NCBI GenBank assembly: GCA_902784785.1
Contig: CACZWF010000008.1
Location: 2,682 to 46,883, forward strand
DNA: 44,202 nt
Source: an uncultured Bacteroidia bacterium
GTDB taxonomy: Bacteria > Bacteroidota > Bacteroidia > Bacteroidales > UBA932
Direction of reading: 5' to 3'
Below are positions 39,966 to 44,202 of this stretch, piece by piece (within the stretch, counting starts at the first letter, position 1; every line of letters starts with the position of its first letter). The notes below the pieces were generated by a model. It did not search any database. It was not told the DNA's origin and saw nothing but the letters and a program-made list of their open reading frames with translations. The translations under genes and the position numbers were made by a program.

Positions 39966-41723
39966 TTATTGCCCATCAAATCCATGATAGCCATATCCGG
40001 GGTCTTTCCAAGTGGGATCTTCCTTAAACGGATGTTCCGCGGCCAATTGGGCTTTGAGCACCTTGGCCGTGTCCAATGCCAGAGACATCTTCTGGGGATA
40101 CCTTAGAAGTATATTGTAGGACACACGGATTGTAAAGGCATTGGTGTCTCCAATCTGCTTCCCCATATAGTTCTTGCATCTTGAGAAGGCGGACCAAGTA
40201 CTGCTGACTTTGTGTTTCTTCCAACATTCGGCTAAAGCGTGCGAAACGGCATCAAAAGTATCTACATCCTTGATGGTTATAGTCGGGTCATCATAAGAGG
40301 CGTCTCCCTTCCGTGCTCCATAGAGAAAATGACAGGACATGTCCGGTTCCATTTTCGTCGCCAGGATGATGATCACCCACTTGGAATTCAGGCCTTTCAA
40401 ATCATCTAGAAAAACGCCAAAGTTCGAATCTGTTTTCCGGTTATCGGGATTGTCGATATTATTGTAATAGTCGAAGGGAACATCGGGATTCAATTCCACC
40501 TCGCGGCTGATGTAGTTGAAGCCACCGAACAGCGCCAGATGCCATGCGAAATTTCCCGTACCAGCCTGGGAGACGGCTCTCGGTGCCACGATGGTAACGG
40601 TAGATTTCCTCTTTACCAAGCAACCATAAGGCTGGTTAAGGGGAAAACTCTCCACCACAAGCCGGTCGGTCTGGTCGTCGATCGACATGCTTCCGGCCAG
40701 ATTGCGCAGGCGAAAATGCTTGCAAGCTCTTACGGCATCGATGATGTCCTTCTGGTCCATATCCTTCTTTGCCTGTATGGTGGCGATGGAGCAGAATGCC
40801 GGCACCGTACGGTATTTCATATCCTTTGGCAGAATCCGGGCGAAGGCCTTATCAAGTTTGGCAATGTTCTCCTCCGTTTTCTCCATTTCTTTCTCCTTTG
40901 CGATAATCTCCGACAAGCCGTTGGTCAACAGACCGATGGGAACGACAAAAAAGGCAACGCCCATTATGCCAACCAGAAATGCGACGATATGTCCCGCCGT
41001 GGTCATAATCGGCATATCGGCAATCATGCCCGGATCGTTTATGTACTTAGCAAAAGCCCAGACAATGGACTTCCAGCCATTGCCGATCATCTCTGGATTG
41101 GAATCGTGCTCCACCAGATAGAGGATGAAAGACAAGACAACAGTGATGACGGTGATGAAAACCATTGAAATCAGCATCTCCCGTTTCTTGCTCCAAAGGG
41201 CCATGCCCAAAAAATGGAAGGCCTTCATATAGCGAAACACCCCGAAGAGGCGAACCACCCTTAGCACCCTTAACACCAGCAGGAGTTTCCCGCCTGCAAA
41301 TAAGGAAGGGAGGAATACTCCGAGCCACAGCGGATAGGTCGCCACAAAGTCGATGAGTCCATAGAATGTCAGGCAATAGTGGATTCTTCCTTTGAAGCCC
41401 CCATACTTGGCGGTGTCTATCTGATCGGCCGCCCAAATGCGCAGTGAAACTTCAACCGTAAAGAAAATCAGTACGAACCAGTCGACCAAATGATTTATCT
41501 TGTCCACCATCGGAGAGATGTCGAAGGTAGTCAGAAATACGGATACAGTACTCAGCAGAATGACAGCGATGATAATAATGTTCAGGTAATTGTACCACTT
41601 TAAAGGGCGTGATTTGAGTTCGTCGTTAAAGACCAGCACCAGCTGCTCCTTGAATCTTTTCCAGTTAAAATCTCGTATCATATTTACTCTAAAATGTTTA
41701 TTTTTGAGCTGTTCTCTCTTCAT
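39966..41723 (-). CDS. Voltage-gated-channel-like ion transporter with non-canonical pore and large C-terminal domain
   Basis: 585 residues from ATG 41723; a GTG at 41753 is rejected because it lies inside a large hairpin. Six membrane segments at ~40-265. The fourth has regularly spaced arginines (VLRVLRVVRLFGVFRYMKAF), a voltage-sensor pattern. The pore loop (WKSIVWAFAKYINDPGMIADMPIM) lacks the TVGYGD filter of K+ channels, although the following helix (TTAGHIVAFLVGIMGVAFFVVPIGLLTNGLSEII) matches the K+-channel S6. The last ~300 residues are soluble, begin with a charged helix, and are not a domain I recognise. Ion selectivity is unknown. Confidence 0.85.
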   Translation of the reverse strand: MKREQLKNKHFRVNMIRDFNWKRFKEQLVLVFNDELKSRPLKWYNYLNIIIIAVILLSTVSVFLTTFDISPMVDKINHLVDWFVLIFFTVEVSLRIWAADQIDTAKYGGFKGRIHYCLTFYGLIDFVATYPLWLGVFLPSLFAGGKLLLVLRVLRVVRLFGVFRYMKAFHFLGMALWSKKREMLISMVFITVITVVLSFILYLVEHDSNPEMIGNGWKSIVWAFAKYINDPGMIADMPIMTTAGHIVAFLVGIMGVAFFVVPIGLLTNGLSEIIAKEKEMEKTEENIAKLDKAFARILPKDMKYRTVPAFCSIATIQAKKDMDQKDIIDAVRACKHFRLRNLAGSMSIDDQTDRLVVESFPLNQPYGCLVKRKSTVTIVAPRAVSQAGTGNFAWHLALFGGFNYISREVELNPDVPFDYYNNIDNPDNRKTDSNFGVFLDDLKGLNSKWVIIILATKMEPDMSCHFLYGARKGDASYDDPTITIKDVDTFDAVSHALAECWKKHKVSSTWSAFSRCKNYMGKQIGDTNAFTIRVSYNILLRYPQKMSLALDTAKVLKAQLAAEHPFKEDPTWKDPGYGYHGFDGQ

Positions 41724-41796
41724 AATGCTTTGCCCCCTTTTCGGCCTCCGCACCTTGGCAGGGCGCGGACATAGGCCGCAAAGGCGTCAAAGCATT
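41724..41796. repeat. 73-nt near-perfect palindrome before the ion-channel gene
   Basis: Outer arms AATGCTTTG (41724-41732) and CAAAGCATT (41788-41796) pair perfectly. Inside, most further bases pair with few mismatches, including AGGCCG/CGGCCT (minus-strand reading) and a 7-bp CCGCGCC/GGTGCGG stem. It fills the whole gap between two minus-strand genes: one arm overlaps the upstream stop codon and the other touches the ion-channel ATG. No T-run follows, so it is not an ordinary terminator. It could be a REP/MITE-like repeat or a translational control hairpin. Confidence 0.7.
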
Positions 41797-44202
41797 ATTC
41801 TTGGAGACAACGGACAGAGGCACCTCTCTCGCGCGAGCCCTTGCTCATAGGATAGACATTTTCCTCGAGATGAGGCCAACTGGTGAGAGCTAAAAGATCT
41901 GCAGAATTTTCCGTAGTCGTACAAGACCAGTAGTAGCCGCACTCGCCACTATAGTGGAAAGAATCGCCGTAAAACCACTCTCCCGAAAAAGGATACCAAA
42001 TCATGGAGGCACTGCCGAACTTGCCTGAGAAGTTCATACCCTTTTTGGTGTAATTGTAAGAGAAGGAGATGCTGCTTCCCAAGGCTTTAGACCAAACGCC
42101 ACTGCTTCCTCCCGCAGGAACTTTCCAGCCGGGAGGGCAGGGGTCGTAAATTGTCTTGTTTGTCTGCCACCTTGTGTTATCATTTGAAGAATTTCCCGTA
42201 AAGCACCAGTCGTAATTTTTAGCATTAAAATGAATCATCGTAGTAGGATGCATGATGGTATAGTCGATGGTGCCAGTGATGGAGTTGGAAGACACCGCGG
42301 AAGGCCAGGAGATTGTGGACTTTGCTCTGGTGTTAGACGAGATACTGCTGCTGCCGAGGAACGGATCTTTCCTCCCCCACTGATACAGCAATCCAAGCGA
42401 CCCCACATCGCCAGGCGTGGCTGAAGTAGCACCGAGGTTGCGGTCCATCATTACACCGGCACTGTTATAGTAAGTCTGGGCAGAACTGGCGGGATTGTAG
42501 CCGCTGCACACCCAGATGTGCCAGGACCAAAGGATATTGCCACTGGCATCCTTAGCCGCGATGACAGCATTGCCATTTTTCAAAGTGAGAGGGGTTGCGA
42601 AAGTAATATAATTGTCTGAATAGGATACGGTGCTGATAATATCACCTTTTGAAGGAGCTGTCGAGGTGCCGAAACTCTCCCATAAAACCTCGGCCTTAGA
42701 TACACTTCCAACTGAAGTGGAGGAATTTCCCTTCACGGTTTTGAACTTATATCCTCCAGCAGAAGAAACAATGTAACAGTTTGCTGACTTAGAGGAGGAC
42801 AAATCAGTGGGAAGAACGAAGACCGAACAAGTCGCCTTTTTACCGCTGCCGTCTTTGGCTGTTGCGGTTATCGTCGTCGTTCCCTTTGCAACGCCAGTCA
42901 CAACCCCCGAAGAAGAGACCGTCGCAACAGCGGTGTTCGAACTGGACCAAGTCAAAGATTTGTCATTGGCGTCGCTTGGCGTTACGGTAGCTGTCAGAGT
43001 CTTCGTCAGTCCTTTCTCAAGCACGATCGAAGTGTTATTCAAAGTTATGCCCGTCACATATTGTCTCACTTCCACCGAACAAGTCGCACTCTTGCCGCTG
43101 CCGTCCTTGGCTGTCGCGGTTATCGTCGCAGTCCCCTTTGCGACACCCGTCACTACGCCGGAAGAGGACACCGTGGCGACAGAGGTGTTGGAACTGAACC
43201 AGTTCACATCGGTATAGCTGGCGTTTGAAGGATTCACCGTCGCAGTGAGCGTTGCGGTATTACCGTTGTAGATGGAAATGGAGATCTTATCCAAAGTGAT
43301 GGAGGTCACCGGCCGGATGACCCTAACGGAGCAGGTCGCCTTCGTGCCGCTGCCGTCATTGGCCGAGACCGTTATTGTCGCCTGCCCTTTCGACATCGCC
43401 ATTACCTTGCCTTCTTGATTTACATAAGCAATATCTTCATGGTCTGATGCCCAGGTGAGGGTCTTGTCAAAAACCTCTTCGGGGGCAATCTCCGCCGTCA
43501 AAATTTCCGTTTCACCTTCATTCACAACGAGTTCTGTCTTGCTCAATGTAATGGAAGCCACAGGCGTTGTCGTCTTGAATGATTTGATTACGCCATAATA
43601 GTTCTTATCATTCTTGGATACAAAACTTCGGTAGTAATAGATTGTATTAGGGGATAATCTCTCCACGACACAACTATAATTCGAATCGGAATCAATGTTT
43701 TCGGCATACACAACGGCGGGATCGGAGCTCAATAGAGCCAGTGTCGTGGCATAGACAAACCCATATTTGACGGACCTGTCCGATTGCGTAAAAAACGCCT
43801 GTCCCTTGAGCAGTTCTTTGCCGAAAGAAACATATTCCGCATCCAAGGTTACAGAAGGATTGAAAATGATAGTAATGGCAATGGAGACTGTTTCATCACC
43901 TGCCGTGGCGACGATTCTCGCCTCCCCCTCCATCAGGGCCGTTGCCTTGCCGCTTCGGGAAATTACCACGACATCTTCATTCGTCGAACTCCAATCAACG
44001 GACTTGTCTGAAGCATTCTCCGGGAACACTGTTGCGGTTAATTGTATACTCTCGCCGACGACCATCACACAGTCGCCCTGTTCAATGATGACCTTCTCTA
44101 CTGAGATCGTACGGGGGATAGAATCGGCCTGATCCTGGTCCATCTTGCCATTGCAAGCGAAGAGAAGCAGCAATGAGCAGACCCAAAGGGGCAAGATCTG
44201 TG
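41795..44202 (-). CDS. Surface lipoprotein with Ig-like (BIG_2) repeats and FISUMP domain, 5' end outside window
   Basis: At least 801 codons. The visible N-terminus (ILPLWVCSLLLLFACN) is a lipoprotein signal with lipobox Cys in FAC; a TTG at 44194 is in frame but the coding frame continues to the edge, so the true start codon is probably a few residues further right. Order: one Ig-like domain (~30-112), a fibronectin-III-like segment (~113-208), three BIG_2 repeats (~212-292, 295-378, 380-462) with the TVSSSGVVTGVAKGTATITATAKDG... type core, then a C-terminal FISUMP domain (~480-799: MDRNLGATS, LYQWGRKDPF, YDPCPPGWKVP, YWSCTT, ASVRCLQE). Likely surface-exposed and adhesive; ligand unknown. 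Confidence 0.9.
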   Translation of the reverse strand, partial: QILPLWVCSLLLLFACNGKMDQDQADSIPRTISVEKVIIEQGDCVMVVGESIQLTATVFPENASDKSVDWSSTNEDVVVISRSGKATALMEGEARIVATAGDETVSIAITIIFNPSVTLDAEYVSFGKELLKGQAFFTQSDRSVKYGFVYATTLALLSSDPAVVYAENIDSDSNYSCVVERLSPNTIYYYRSFVSKNDKNYYGVIKSFKTTTPVASITLSKTELVVNEGETEILTAEIAPEEVFDKTLTWASDHEDIAYVNQEGKVMAMSKGQATITVSANDGSGTKATCSVRVIRPVTSITLDKISISIYNGNTATLTATVNPSNASYTDVNWFSSNTSVATVSSSGVVTGVAKGTATITATAKDGSGKSATCSVEVRQYVTGITLNNTSIVLEKGLTKTLTATVTPSDANDKSLTWSSSNTAVATVSSSGVVTGVAKGTTTITATAKDGSGKKATCSVFVLPTDLSSSKSANCYIVSSAGGYKFKTVKGNSSTSVGSVSKAEVLWESFGTSTAPSKGDIISTVSYSDNYITFATPLTLKNGNAVIAAKDASGNILWSWHIWVCSGYNPASSAQTYYNSAGVMMDRNLGATSATPGDVGSLGLLYQWGRKDPFLGSSSISSNTRAKSTISWPSAVSSNSITGTIDYTIMHPTTMIHFNAKNYDWCFTGNSSNDNTRWQTNKTIYDPCPPGWKVPAGGSSGVWSKALGSSISFSYNYTKKGMNFSGKFGSASMIWYPFSGEWFYGDSFHYSGECGYYWSCTTTENSADLLALTSWPHLEENVYPMSKGSRERGASVRCLQE

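Noticed and set aside
1-44202. CRISPR arrays, tRNA or rRNA genes
   Set aside because: No regularly spaced repeats of CRISPR type, no T-loop or CCA-bearing cloverleaf and no rRNA sequence were seen on either strand.

Overview
The window looks like chromosomal DNA of a member of the Bacteroidales, probably an uncultured gut or rumen lineage. The evidence is the recurring TTTG / TAnnTTTG promoter pair of the Bacteroidetes sigma factor, near absence of Shine-Dalgarno sequences, SusC-era lipoprotein signals, FISUMP-type lipoproteins, a DUF3822 gene beside rsmD, RhaT, and an ApbE lipoprotein. Genus cannot be fixed from the sequence alone. No tRNA, rRNA or CRISPR array was found.

Layout. 1-17 kb is ordinary core genome: a LamG-domain protein (cut by the left edge), a CPA2 antiporter, a YitT-family protein with RhaT, mutY, a minus-strand operon (DHH phosphoesterase, two FKBP-type lipoproteins, MATE exporter, serine hydrolase), a plus-strand operon (membrane protein, DUF3822, rsmD), and the purine-salvage pair xpt-pbuX closed by a strong terminator. 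17.0-24.6 kb is a visibly more AT-rich defence/mobile island between pbuX and ackA. 24.7-32.6 kb returns to core genes (ackA, a short ComEC, apbE, FISUMP lipoprotein, PASTA protein, pseudouridine synthase, hisS). 32.5-34.1 kb holds a DUF4143 ATPase unit lodged in the 3' end of hisS. 34.1-44.2 kb carries an outer-membrane barrel protein, ruvC, serS, rpmA, rplU, an unusual ion channel, and an Ig-like/FISUMP lipoprotein cut by the right edge.

Main discovery: a phase-variable type IIG restriction-modification enzyme. The 1245-residue enzyme at 17096-20833 carries nuclease, methyltransferase and specificity in one chain. A second, different C-terminal specificity module lies tail-to-tail with it on the opposite strand (20817-21713). 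A perfect 19-bp inverted repeat (19963-19981 and 21705-21723) bounds the pair, and a Mpi-like serine recombinase gene begins its stop codon at the very next base. The reading frame through the repeat is identical on both sides, so inversion of about 1.76 kb would replace residues 963-1245 with a different 295-residue module and hence change the DNA sequence recognised.

Other notable structure: hisS has lost roughly 160 nt including class II motif 2 and is frameshifted, and its 3' end is duplicated as 62-bp perfect direct repeats around the ATPase unit. The island also holds remnants of a DUF1016 nuclease gene and of a tyrosine recombinase, a CdiA-CT-like nuclease gene, and two small-RNA-like transcription units that share a motif and a design (perfect promoter, short body, strong terminator). 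A 73-nt near-perfect hairpin sits directly before the ion-channel start codon.
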